Source: Chitinophagaceae bacterium | GTDB lineage: Bacteria; Bacteroidota; Bacteroidia; Chitinophagales; Chitinophagaceae | NCBI GenBank assembly: GCA_947452875.1 | Contig: CANGEZ010000002.1 | Coordinates: 1-36,472, forward strand | DNA: 36,472 nucleotides | Reading direction: 5' to 3' | In this document: in pieces, positions 24,818 to 34,371 of the stretch | How the letters are laid out: each line of letters begins with the position of its first letter | How positions within the stretch are numbered: the first letter of the stretch is position 1 | The notes under the pieces: model-generated | The model's database searches: none | The model's input: only the letters and a program-made list of their open reading frames with translations | What the model was told of the DNA's origin: nothing | Position numbers and translations under genes: made by a program

Positions 24818-27800
24818 TTATAGATTCAAATTCAAACCAAAGGTTAATGTTTTCGCTCTCGGATAAACTGAATAATCAAAGCCTGGTGTTAACGCTGAAT
24901 TGTACACGGAAACCTCAGGATCTACACCTGTGTATTTGGTCCACGTAATGAGATTTTGTGCAGACAAATAAAAACGAAGATTTTTAATCCCTGATTTTTT
25001 CATTAGCTTCTCTGGCATCTGATAACCCAACTGTAAAGTCTTCAAACGCAGGTAAGAACCATCTTCTACAACTCTGGATGAATATACTCTGTCGCCATCA
25101 CCTCTGGCAATAAACATAACATTGTTTTGATTTTCTGGAGACCATCTGTTCAATACTGTGGTGAATTGATTTTGTAAAATCCTTCCCGAGTTGCCTTCGA
25201 ACACCAGTCTGTTGGCATTCAAGATATCATTGCCGTAAGAAAACTGAAAGAAAATATTAAGATCGAAATTTTTATATTTCACATTGTTGGTAAACCCGCC
25301 AATGAAATCAGGATTGGTATTACCGATGATGGTCTTGTCATTGTCATTGATGATTCTGTCGCCATTCAAATCTCTGTATTTGATGTAACCGGGCTGAATA
25401 GCAGGATCATAAACAGATGTATTTGATGTTACCGTGGGATTCAGCGTGTATGTTCCTGCTCCACTTCTGATGAAATCACTATATTGATAGTTTCCATCCC
25501 AAATGACACCATAAATCAAACCCAATGGTTGTCCTACTTTGGCCATGTAAGCAGGCAATCCTCTCCATTGATTATCCCAATTTATATTTGATAACAATGA
25601 TTCCTGACCATCATTAAGCGCAAGCACTTTGTTTCTGTTGAATGAGATATTAAAGCTGGTTGTCCATTTGAAATCATCATGATCAAAATTCTTAGTACTA
25701 ATAGAGAATTCCAATCCTTTGTTTTGTACTTTACCAACATTCTTATACGCTTGTGTGAAGCCTGAAGATGGCGGCAATTGAGCATTCAACAACAAGTTTG
25801 AAGTTACTTTATTGTAAACATCAGTAGTAATGGTAATTTTTTCGCTGAACAAATTCAAATCCAAACCAAGATTTGCTTGGGAAGTAGTTTCCCATTTCAG
25901 ATTGGGATTACCTAGTGCATTGGGAACTATCGTATTTGTAATCACACCATTGAATGGATAAGCAAGAACTGCCTGTGTAGATAACGTACTCAAATAGGCG
26001 AAGTCTGAAACCCTGTTGTTACCGAGTACACCATAGCTGAATCTCAGTTTTCCATCCTTCAGGAATTTGAAACTTTTCATGAAACTTTCTTTGCTGAATC
26101 TCCAGGCCACAGAACCGGAAGGAAAATAACTCCATTTGTTTTTAGGTGCAAACTTTGAAGAGCCATCTGCTCTCATCGACACTGTCATCAAATATTTTGA
26201 ATTGTAATTGTAATTGATCCTAGACAAAAATGAAACGAGATTATTTTTTGACTGGTAAGAAGTAATTGTTGAAGGCCTGCCTTCATCCAAACCAGAAAGA
26301 CCAAGTTGTTCGTTTGGCAATTGAGTGGCAGCAGCTCCAAAAATATTTTGTTTCACACTTTGTACTGTTGCTCCCAAAAGCGCATCAAAACTGTTTTTGT
26401 TGTTGATCTTATGATTGTAGGAAAGTGTATTTTCATTGACGTAAGTATTTTTTGTGTTGTTCACGATGGACCCGTTAACACCATTTACCCTGCCGGCTGC
26501 TGTATTCGGACTTCCTGAATAAGTATTTTTTCCATTGAATTCTTCATTTCTACCTACATCATTGATAACCCCAAAAGTTGATTTGAATAATAGGTCTTTT
26601 CTGATTTGATAATCAAAATTGAAATTGCTGTTCATCACATTGCTGTATCTGTTTCTTTGTTCAAACTGAACAGTTTCCTGGGGATTGAATCTTGAATCAT
26701 TCAAATTCAAATCAAATGCAGGATCTGTACCCGACAAAAGATCAGTAAGACTATCACCTGTAACCGGGCGATATCCCCAAACACTGTACATCAAATTACT
26801 TGTAGATGATGATGAGTTGGATAAAGAGGAAGGAATAGTGCCATAAGATTTTAATGAACTATAGTTGAGATTCATCCCAACTTTTACTTTTTTATTGATT
26901 TTATGGTCTAGTCTTATTCTTCCCTGATAACGATTGTATCCTGAATATTTCACAATACCATCTTGATTTAGTGCAGAGCCCGACAGTGAAAAGCTGGTAA
27001 ATTCATTACCACCGCGAATCGCCAGTTCATGATTCATCATCATTGAATTTCTGAAAATTAAATCTTGCCAGTTTACGCCGTTCACATTTTTATAGTAATC
27101 AATAGTTCTGCCATTACTCAAATAATAATTTTTACAATTGATGGAATCATAGTCGTACTGATATTTAACAAATTCATATGGAGATAGTACGTCGATTTTT
27201 TTGATGATTTGGTTAACGCCTACATATGCATTGTAGCTGATTTCGGTCTTTCCGGATTTCCCTTTTTTGGTAGTGATGATGATTACACCATTTGCCGCTC
27301 TTGCTCCATAAATGGCTGCAGCAGAAGCGTCTTTTAAAACTTCTATAGATTCAATATCAGAAACATTGATCGCATTGTTGTTATACCCTTCTACTGGAAA
27401 ACCATCAACTACATACAAAGGTGAATTGTCTTGAGTGATGGAATTGTTTCCTCTGATGACAATTGAAACCGGTGAACCAGGTTGTCCATCGGAAGAAACC
27501 ACTTGCACACCGGCAGCTCTTCCACCCAAAGCTTCTTCAAAACTTCTCACAGGTGCTTTTGACAAATCTTTCAAATCCAATTTTTCAACCGAACCAGTAA
27601 GATCTTTTCTTCTTGAAGTACCATATCCAACAACTACAACCGCATCAATCTCACTTTGTTTTTTTGCCAGCACGATATTAGGGAAATCAAATTGATTTTT
27701 TATTACAAACTCTTTAGATTCATATCCAATGTGAGAGACCTTAAGTGTTACATTTCCTTTGTCGGGTATGTTTATACTAAACGATCCGTCATTGTCTGTT

Positions 27801-27958
27801 GCGATGTTGAGCTTGGATCCTTTGATTTGAATTGTGGTACCCGACAATGGACCGTTTTCATCACTGAATACTTTACCGGTTACTTTTCTGTTTTGTGCAT
27901 GAGATGCAAAGGCGATAAATAACAGGAAGGCTGCAAATGCAGCAAAGCGTTTACACAT
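24818..27958 (-). CDS. susC: SusC/RagA family TonB-dependent outer-membrane transporter
   Basis: 1046 residues. Signal peptide 1-21 (ending SHAQ), a CarboxypepD_reg-like domain (about 24-105, VTGKVFSDENGPLSGTTIQI), a TonB-box-like segment VVVVGYGTSRRKD, the plug domain with GQPGSPVSIVIRGNNS and ASAAAIYGARAANGVI, and a 22-strand barrel to the C-terminal TLTFGLNLNL. There is no N-terminal secretin/STN domain, so it is not an ECF sigma/anti-sigma signalling transducer, in agreement with control by the LacI-family gene. It imports substrate oligomers together with SusD, whose gene follows after 29 bp. It is preceded by the T9SS beta-helix gene with a 19-bp gap. Confidence 0.96.
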   Translation of the reverse strand: MCKRFAAFAAFLLFIAFASHAQNRKVTGKVFSDENGPLSGTTIQIKGSKLNIATDNDGSFSINIPDKGNVTLKVSHIGYESKEFVIKNQFDFPNIVLAKKQSEIDAVVVVGYGTSRRKDLTGSVEKLDLKDLSKAPVRSFEEALGGRAAGVQVVSSDGQPGSPVSIVIRGNNSITQDNSPLYVVDGFPVEGYNNNAINVSDIESIEVLKDASAAAIYGARAANGVIIITTKKGKSGKTEISYNAYVGVNQIIKKIDVLSPYEFVKYQYDYDSINCKNYYLSNGRTIDYYKNVNGVNWQDLIFRNSMMMNHELAIRGGNEFTSFSLSGSALNQDGIVKYSGYNRYQGRIRLDHKINKKVKVGMNLNYSSLKSYGTIPSSLSNSSSSTSNLMYSVWGYRPVTGDSLTDLLSGTDPAFDLNLNDSRFNPQETVQFEQRNRYSNVMNSNFNFDYQIRKDLLFKSTFGVINDVGRNEEFNGKNTYSGSPNTAAGRVNGVNGSIVNNTKNTYVNENTLSYNHKINNKNSFDALLGATVQSVKQNIFGAAATQLPNEQLGLSGLDEGRPSTITSYQSKNNLVSFLSRINYNYNSKYLMTVSMRADGSSKFAPKNKWSYFPSGSVAWRFSKESFMKSFKFLKDGKLRFSYGVLGNNRVSDFAYLSTLSTQAVLAYPFNGVITNTIVPNALGNPNLKWETTSQANLGLDLNLFSEKITITTDVYNKVTSNLLLNAQLPPSSGFTQAYKNVGKVQNKGLEFSISTKNFDHDDFKWTTSFNISFNRNKVLALNDGQESLLSNINWDNQWRGLPAYMAKVGQPLGLIYGVIWDGNYQYSDFIRSGAGTYTLNPTVTSNTSVYDPAIQPGYIKYRDLNGDRIINDNDKTIIGNTNPDFIGGFTNNVKYKNFDLNIFFQFSYGNDILNANRLVFEGNSGRILQNQFTTVLNRWSPENQNNVMFIARGDGDRVYSSRVVEDGSYLRLKTLQLGYQMPEKLMKKSGIKNLRFYLSAQNLITWTKYTGVDPEVSVYNSALTPGFDYSVYPRAKTLTFGLNLNL

Positions 27959-27977
27959 ATTCGATATTGTTTTCTGT

Positions 27978-30900
27978 TTACTTAATAAATAATTTTTCCG
28001 CCAGCATTTTACCGGATTTTGAATCCAATACAGAAATCAAATAAGTTCCTGAAACCAGTTCACTTGTTTTGATTTCGAAATTCGCCGAATTGAAAATTGC
28101 TGACTTTATGTTTCGACCATCAATGTCTTTAATCTGAACACTAACCGGTAGAATAGTAGTAACCGGTAATGCAACATGAATATAATCCGTTGCAGGATTT
28201 GGATAAATACTAATATTTACTCCTTCATCAAAACTTAGTTTCCTGATCCCTGAATATGAATAACTGCCGTCGTTGTCAACCATTTTTAATCTGTAAAAAT
28301 TATTACCGGATAATGGAGACGGATCAAGATAAGAATAAGTTTTTGACGGATTCAAACTAGCTGTTGACATCACATTTCCAATTTTTGAAAACTGAATGTT
28401 ATTACCTGAACGCTCAATTTCAAAATGATGCAAATTGATTTCTTTTGTGGTGTTCCAATGTAATGAAGCGGTTTTTCTGATTTTTAATACATCAAATGAA
28501 GTCAATTCAACAGACAATACCGTTGTGCCCAAACCTTCATAAACACCACGGTTAGGGGCAGTTACAGGCAAGGCCGTTCCAAAAAAATCATGACCACCAT
28601 TGTTTGAAATAATTTTTCCATTGCTGATTGCAGGCGAACCGGGCATTAGCTTATAGCCCGACAAATAAGCAATTCCGGCAATACCAGAACCCGGACTTAA
28701 CAATTTAGGATCAGTTGTAAGTTTAAATGGATCTGAAGGTTCACTTGAGGGATGATTGCCATAAAAAACATTGTACTGAATCGTTCTGGTTTGCACTCCT
28801 GTGCCCGAACCAAAAGCATAATCCGCTGATGAACTTTGGTTATAAATGATATTGTTGTAAAAATTGTATTTGTGATTGTTGTTGTCGTTCTCGGTAATGA
28901 TGGTAGGACTTAATCCGGATTTGGAATAAAAAACGTTGTTGTAAATCTCATTACCTGCAGAAGAATAATTGAAATAAACAAGATGTCCCTTGTCGTTCTG
29001 ACTAATACAATAACGTAAAGTGCATCCCGTATCCTGAACATCAGGTATGCCGGTTGTGTTGTTATTGGAACCCCTTGTATTGCAACCCCAGTAAATACCT
29101 TCAGAATTATCGTGACTGTAACTATATTGGAATATAATACCAATGCTGCCAAAATCAGGATCATACATACTTCCGTCAATTGTTCCCGGATCGATGGTTT
29201 GTGTTGTTGACCTATTATTATAACCTTCATTGTATTGAAACACGGTTCCTTTGGCGCGTGCAGTGAACATGGTATTTCCAGTTGTTCCCAATGCCGTTTC
29301 ATAACATACATTATGTTCTATCAAACCGGTTTCATCAGTACAACGAATGATAACAGCATTCTTGCCGATATGATGAATGATATTGTTACTCAATTTGATG
29401 TTGGTGTATCTTCTGCTATACCAGTCTGCATATTCTGTTCCGCCGGGGTAATAAACATTCCACTCGTTATCAAATGAAACACCGATGTTTTCGCAATAGT
29501 TGATATTACAGCCGTCTATGAGCACATCATTGAATCTTGATTTTGAAGCAGCACTTTCACTATTATTGAGTACAGCAAAATATACACCGCCGGTACGTTT
29601 GGGAACAGCACCATTTACTGATGTCGTTCCGCTTCCCAATTGTCCTTTAATGTGATGAATGTTGAGATTTTTAAGATAGATGTGATTGGCAGTTCCGAAA
29701 TTATCAAGTGCCACCATAACGCCCCTTCTGTCTCCTCCCAAAGGATTTGGATTTGTACCTGTTGTACTATACAAACCAACAAAGAAGTCGGAATTTACCG
29801 GACCATTTGGTGAATTGGTGATTTCAAGATTGCTGATTTCAATGTATTGTTGATTGTACAAATAAACGACAGCTTCTCCGGTTAGGCCATTTCCGGCGAG
29901 CAAAGGCTTGGCACCCGTACTGTAACTGTCTACTTTAATTGGAGCCGTCGCTGTTCCTGAACCTTGGAATTTCAATTTCTGTCCGGTCCAAGTACTTCCA
30001 CATTTCAAATAAATTTCAGTTCCGGGGAGTACAGTTAATGTATTTAATTTGGAAACATTTTGCCAAGGAGTGTTGATAGACCCATTGTTATTGTCATTAC
30101 CTGCCAGTGCATCGATATAATAGCGTGTAACCACTACCGTTCCGTTAGTTGCACCCGATGTGACAACAGCGTTTGAATAATTGAAAGCCTTGTCAGTAGC
30201 ATAAACCCTGTAGTAGTAAGTTGTGTTCGCTGTTAGGCCCTGATCCGTAAATGAAGTAGAAGTTCCGATGTACACCACTTTTCCAGTTCCAATTGCGTTT
30301 CCTGTTTTGTAAATTCCATTACTGTTTGGATTCGGCTCTGCAGACGGATTTGAAGTATACCTCACAACCACATATCCACCGCCGTCAACATCAGCTGCTG
30401 CTGCCCAATTCACGTCTAAAGTTGTTGCTGTCGGATTGGAAGCTGCTGCTAAACCTGGGTCTGAAGGAGCCGTTTCATCCAAAGCTGAACCGGGATAAAC
30501 AACCCAATCATCGATATCCATCGACTTTAAATTGTTTACCGTATTGCTTGAAATTTTTATTGCAGCGAAACCATTGTTGGTGGCCACTGCAGGAGAAGTA
30601 ACAATTACAGAAGTCTTTGTAAATACTGCCGGATTGCCTGAAGGCACGAATGTTGTATAAACAGCCGTAGTCCCTGTGGCAGCGGATACGCCTGCCTGTA
30701 AGGTTGTATTTGGAAAATTCACTCCATCCGTCGCTTTACAATAAAACTGAATAACGTAAGAGACACTCGTACCAACCGGAGATGCAGGTGATAAATAGGT
30801 TCTTGGGCTTGTATTCACCGTATTTTTGGTATTGACAACAGTTATATATTGATCTCCTGTACGCGCACCACCGGTAACTATGGTAGCATTACCTGCACCA

Positions 30901-31094
30901 GAAGTTCCTCCTCTGGACCAAACAGTAACATCTGGCGTGCTGCTGGATGCCGTACTAGATAAAGCTCCTACAGACTGGCCTTCATACCCGCCATCCATTT
31001 GAGAGAATGTTCCAATGTATTGCTGGCCATAAATGAATTGCGAAAAGCAAAACAAAAATGACAATACCAATAGCTTCTTAGCGTTGTTTTTCAT
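27978..31094 (-). CDS. T9SS-secreted beta-helix protein with Fn3-like domain (paralogue 2)
   Basis: 1038 residues. Signal peptide (about 1-23), an N-terminal beta-rich module (24-205), a fibronectin-III-like domain (about 212-322, ending YYYRVYATDKAFNYS), a parallel beta-helix (about 324-850, starting RYYIDALAGNDNNNG), a short Ig-like part (LTSFDVLKIRKTASLHWNT) and a T9SS type-A sorting domain (about 955-1038, ISIYPNPATDYIHV). The beta-helix is closely paralogous to that of 3165-6206. The N-terminal module plus Fn3 is paralogous to the same part of the next gene upstream (31152-34133). Likely cell-surface polysaccharide lyase, hydrolase or binding protein acting before SusCD import; no catalytic residues could be assigned. 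Confidence 0.82.
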   Translation of the reverse strand: MKNNAKKLLVLSFLFCFSQFIYGQQYIGTFSQMDGGYEGQSVGALSSTASSSTPDVTVWSRGGTSGAGNATIVTGGARTGDQYITVVNTKNTVNTSPRTYLSPASPVGTSVSYVIQFYCKATDGVNFPNTTLQAGVSAATGTTAVYTTFVPSGNPAVFTKTSVIVTSPAVATNNGFAAIKISSNTVNNLKSMDIDDWVVYPGSALDETAPSDPGLAAASNPTATTLDVNWAAAADVDGGGYVVVRYTSNPSAEPNPNSNGIYKTGNAIGTGKVVYIGTSTSFTDQGLTANTTYYYRVYATDKAFNYSNAVVTSGATNGTVVVTRYYIDALAGNDNNNGSINTPWQNVSKLNTLTVLPGTEIYLKCGSTWTGQKLKFQGSGTATAPIKVDSYSTGAKPLLAGNGLTGEAVVYLYNQQYIEISNLEITNSPNGPVNSDFFVGLYSTTGTNPNPLGGDRRGVMVALDNFGTANHIYLKNLNIHHIKGQLGSGTTSVNGAVPKRTGGVYFAVLNNSESAASKSRFNDVLIDGCNINYCENIGVSFDNEWNVYYPGGTEYADWYSRRYTNIKLSNNIIHHIGKNAVIIRCTDETGLIEHNVCYETALGTTGNTMFTARAKGTVFQYNEGYNNRSTTQTIDPGTIDGSMYDPDFGSIGIIFQYSYSHDNSEGIYWGCNTRGSNNNTTGIPDVQDTGCTLRYCISQNDKGHLVYFNYSSAGNEIYNNVFYSKSGLSPTIITENDNNNHKYNFYNNIIYNQSSSADYAFGSGTGVQTRTIQYNVFYGNHPSSEPSDPFKLTTDPKLLSPGSGIAGIAYLSGYKLMPGSPAISNGKIISNNGGHDFFGTALPVTAPNRGVYEGLGTTVLSVELTSFDVLKIRKTASLHWNTTKEINLHHFEIERSGNNIQFSKIGNVMSTASLNPSKTYSYLDPSPLSGNNFYRLKMVDNDGSYSYSGIRKLSFDEGVNISIYPNPATDYIHVALPVTTILPVSVQIKDIDGRNIKSAIFNSANFEIKTSELVSGTYLISVLDSKSGKMLAEKLFIK

Positions 31095-31106
31095 AACCTA
31101 AATAAT

Positions 31107-31138
31107 AATGCGACTTTGAAAAGATTCAAAGTCGCATT
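31107..31138 (-). terminator. Perfect 14-bp stem-loop between the two T9SS genes
   Basis: Two exact inverted arms (31107-31120 and 31125-31138, AATGCGACTTTGAA and its complement) are separated by 4 nt. In the minus-strand transcript the hairpin lies 13 nt after the stop of the first gene and 12 nt before the ATG at 31094. It is followed by ATTATTATTT rather than a clean U-run. It may be a leaky terminator, a processing or stability element, or a structure limiting access to the next start. Confidence 0.6.
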
Positions 31139-31151
31139 GTGTTGACTTTTA

Positions 31152-34133
31152 TTATTGAATAATTATTTCTGTATTGGTTGAAATTTTGTTACCCACTAAT
31201 TTTACCACATAAGTTCCCTTGCTCAAACTTCCGATTAGTCTAATATTCTCCGACAAAATACTACCGGTATAAACAATTCCATTAGACTGTATCAGTTGTC
31301 CATTCATGCTATACAATTGAACATCATAATTTCCTTTAGGCAAATTGTTCATTTGTAAATGCAATACATTGTTTTGAACCGGATTGTTAAGCACACTGAA
31401 CAAATTTTTCAAGTCATTTTTCAAGCTTATGATAGTGCTGAATTGCTCTCTTCCGTCAAGGCTATTGAATTTCAAACGATAATAGTATTTTCCAACAATG
31501 GTATTCAATCCATTGAAAGAATAGGAATTTGTTCCGGTAATATTATTCGCTGCAATAGTTCCAATTGTTTCAAAATTGATTCCGTCTTTGCTTTCTTCAA
31601 CAACATAAGAAATTAAATTATGTTCTTCTGCAGTTGTCCAAGATAATTTTGCTTTACCATTCAACAATGTACCTTTAAAAGAGATCAACGTCACAGGAAC
31701 TGTTGATGTTGGTTTCAATCCGAAAGTAAACGGACTAAAAGTTGTTTGAACTGTTGAAACTGCTGTTCCGGTGATTGCAGTACCTGGGTTAATTGGAGTT
31801 GCACTGACATTGTTCCAGGTTGCGCCCACAAAATGAGCTACAACGAGTTCATCAGCACCAGTTGCATTCGGAATGGCAGTAGCACCATCTAAAGTCAATG
31901 CCACTGAAGCACTGGCTCCGCTTAACTTTGTCACATCCCAATAGGTGGTATCCACATTTGTAAGTGGTGATGCAACTGTAAGTACACTATAAGGAGTATT
32001 GAAAAACTCTGCCTGATAAACCGATGCAGTGGCCGCACTTGGTTTGATGGTCACCGGACGATACATGCCTCCTTTTCCTGTTGGCAAAACGTAGTTTATA
32101 ATTCCGGCAGTATTTCTTTTAACGGGGCCATTCACATAACTTGTACTGTTACCTCCGGAAACTGTGGCACTGTTAACTAAAACCAGGATGTTGGTGGCGT
32201 CGGTATTGATTTTACCGGCAGTCAAAGTAAGAACTCCATTGACTGTTATCGGACCAGTTCCACTTAAAATAAGACCTGATGCTCCTGTTGTGTTCATGGT
32301 AAGATTACCTGAAATTCCAATTGGCGCGGCAATTGTTTTTGATATGCCCGCTCCGCTGAAAATAATGTTTACATAATCAGCTCTTGGCGTAATTGTTTGA
32401 GTAGTAGTAGTGCTTGTACCTGCATATTCAATTGTAGAAACAGGACCTAAAGTAACAGTGGAACCTGCATCATCAAACTGTATAGCACCTCCTGTTGAAG
32501 TTGGAACTCCACCAGTGTTGTTGCTTTCTAAACCTGCAAGCTTAGGTGTAATCAATTTACCATTAATGACTGCCGAACCTCCGGTTTTAATTTGTATCCA
32601 CCTTGAAGAAAGTGTACCAATTGTTGCGGTGGCGCCTGCTTCAACAAAGAAATAGTTTGTTTTAACAGGAGGTATTGTAGAACTTCCACCATTGAAAGTT
32701 ACATCTGCGTTGTTTTCTATGAAAATCTTATCGTAATCTTTTGTAGTACTTGTTGTAACAGCTGTACCTGAAGCCCTGTAGTGAACTTGTGTAAAGATGT
32801 CAAAAAGTTGATTGATGGCAGGCACATTGGGGGTATTGAAATAAAGTGCAGTTGGGTTGCCATCTATAGATTGATAAATTGAATCAATTGCAGGAAGCGT
32901 AAGAGAATTGAATTGAACGGTTGGAGCATTCACACCTGCAGGGTCTCCGATAATAATAGAAGAACCAAGTCCGGTGATTGAAAGAGATGCCAACAAGTCC
33001 GCGTTGGTTACAATTCTGTATATCTGTCCGGAATTTGAAAAACTTGATGGATGTGTACCTGTAAAATTAGCATTGGTCCACCAATTGGTAAGGGCATCGG
33101 TTGGACCGGTACCATCGTAATAGTAATTGATTTTTGCAGTTGGTGCAGCAGGACCAGCAGTTGTGGCAGTAGAATAGTTGAACGCTTTATCAACAGCATA
33201 CACTCTGTACCAGTAATTAGTTCCGGGAGTTCCACCAGCATCACTGAAACTGGTTTCTGTTCCAACATATACTACAACACCAGTTCCAACAGTATTGGTT
33301 GAAGTGGCTTTGTAAACTGCGTTTTGAAGAGGTGCAGGTTCAGCTGAAGGGTCTGCAACATATCTTACTACCATATAACCACCACCATCAACTCCGGCTG
33401 CAGGTGCAGACCAAGCCAAGTTTACAACGGCAGGGCCAGCTGTTGCAGAGAAGCCGGTAGCTGCATTAGGAGCCGTAATATCTGCAGCAGGTGCAGCCTG
33501 ATTATCGGCAGGATAAATTACAAAATTATCAACGTCAACTACAGCAGAAGCTCCAGTACCGGCAGCGCCAACGATTTTTACATTGATACCCGCTGTGCCG
33601 TTGGTTGTTGCAGGAACAGTAGAACCTACATTGATTGCAGTGGTGAATTTTGTCCAGGCAGCAGGCGTTCCTAAATTTACTTTTGTAGTGATTCTGCCTC
33701 CGGATGTTCCATCTGGACTTATATACACATAAGAAGCCGTGTCAGGAGTTCCTTGATTTTGTTTGTAATGAAACTGAACGATATAATTTGTGTTGAGGGC
33801 AAAACTCGTTGTACTCAAAATGTTACTGATAACAGTGGTTGATGTATTTGAAGTTGGTGCAGATTTTCCTACACTCAAATATTTTGGACCGCCATATCCA
33901 CCTGTTGCGGTGATACTTCTGACCTGGCCATTTCCGCTGCTAACAAACGACCAAGCAGTAGTGCTGGTATTTGGATTAAGTGCCGGTAGATTTCCGGTAC
34001 TTTGACTCTCAAAACCCGCGTCAATAGTGGCATAAGCGCCGATATTTTGCTGCGAAAACGCAGTTTGATGGATAGCAATCAAAACAAAATTCAAGAGCAA
34101 TGCAGAAAAAATAAAACTGTAATTCTTTTTCAT
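31152..34133 (-). CDS. T9SS-sorted modular surface protein (Fn3-like, beta-rich, adhesin-like)
   Basis: 993 residues, first gene of the minus-strand run. Signal peptide (about 1-27), an N-terminal beta module (30-213) and Fn3-like domain (215-330, YWYRVYAVDKAFNYS), both paralogous to those of the following gene. A long Thr/Ser/Gly-rich repetitive beta region (about 335-800) follows, with no similarity to the beta-helix of its neighbours, then an Ig-like part (VTLISFKGTLLNGKAKLSWTT) and a T9SS sorting domain at the C-terminus. Low Cys and rich T/S/G/A are typical of surface-anchored adhesin or binding proteins. No enzyme motif is visible. Its position first after the LacI-type site suggests high and regulated expression. 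Confidence 0.75.
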   Translation of the reverse strand: MKKNYSFIFSALLLNFVLIAIHQTAFSQQNIGAYATIDAGFESQSTGNLPALNPNTSTTAWSFVSSGNGQVRSITATGGYGGPKYLSVGKSAPTSNTSTTVISNILSTTSFALNTNYIVQFHYKQNQGTPDTASYVYISPDGTSGGRITTKVNLGTPAAWTKFTTAINVGSTVPATTNGTAGINVKIVGAAGTGASAVVDVDNFVIYPADNQAAPAADITAPNAATGFSATAGPAVVNLAWSAPAAGVDGGGYMVVRYVADPSAEPAPLQNAVYKATSTNTVGTGVVVYVGTETSFSDAGGTPGTNYWYRVYAVDKAFNYSTATTAGPAAPTAKINYYYDGTGPTDALTNWWTNANFTGTHPSSFSNSGQIYRIVTNADLLASLSITGLGSSIIIGDPAGVNAPTVQFNSLTLPAIDSIYQSIDGNPTALYFNTPNVPAINQLFDIFTQVHYRASGTAVTTSTTKDYDKIFIENNADVTFNGGSSTIPPVKTNYFFVEAGATATIGTLSSRWIQIKTGGSAVINGKLITPKLAGLESNNTGGVPTSTGGAIQFDDAGSTVTLGPVSTIEYAGTSTTTTQTITPRADYVNIIFSGAGISKTIAAPIGISGNLTMNTTGASGLILSGTGPITVNGVLTLTAGKINTDATNILVLVNSATVSGGNSTSYVNGPVKRNTAGIINYVLPTGKGGMYRPVTIKPSAATASVYQAEFFNTPYSVLTVASPLTNVDTTYWDVTKLSGASASVALTLDGATAIPNATGADELVVAHFVGATWNNVSATPINPGTAITGTAVSTVQTTFSPFTFGLKPTSTVPVTLISFKGTLLNGKAKLSWTTAEEHNLISYVVEESKDGINFETIGTIAANNITGTNSYSFNGLNTIVGKYYYRLKFNSLDGREQFSTIISLKNDLKNLFSVLNNPVQNNVLHLQMNNLPKGNYDVQLYSMNGQLIQSNGIVYTGSILSENIRLIGSLSKGTYVVKLVGNKISTNTEIIIQ

Positions 34134-34371
34134 AATTTACCAGTTGATGCCTTTAAGTTGAAAATATTTAAATGTTGATAAAATCAAACAGAAATTAATA
34201 CGTCAGCCTCGGTTTGATAGTTTGTAAAAATCATCTTTCTTATCGTTAAAAAGTTTATGGAATGTATAATTATTTGCGAAATCGTTTTAGTAAATTTTCG
34301 AAAGATTTTAATTAATTTACATCACATTTATTACTCAAATTTTCTTTAGAGTATCACCAATAATTACTAAA
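34134..34371. promoter_or_regulatory. Divergent promoter region between PUL operon and LacI-family gene
   Basis: 238 bp without ORF between divergent starts. It contains the imperfect LacI-like palindrome at 34276-34291 and, just beside it, an 8-bp palindrome TTTCGAAA (34296-34303). AT-rich elsewhere. It should hold the promoters of the 26-kb minus-strand run and of the regulator; clear -33/-7 boxes could not be assigned. Confidence 0.6.
34276..34291. promoter_or_regulatory. LacI-family operator candidate (imperfect palindrome)
   Basis: GCGAAATCGTTTTAGT matches the perfect palindrome at 6391-6406 at 13 of 16 positions and keeps the central CG with A/T flanks. It is 81 bp before the regulator start and 143 bp before the start of the first operon gene, as expected for autoregulation plus control of the locus. 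Recognition by the adjacent regulator is inferred. Confidence 0.6.

Noticed and set aside
28910..29311. 133-codon open frame on the - strand within the beta-helix gene
   Set aside because: Out-of-frame shadow inside a continuous 1038-codon gene; Asn/Gly-rich repeats in the real frame explain the lack of stops.
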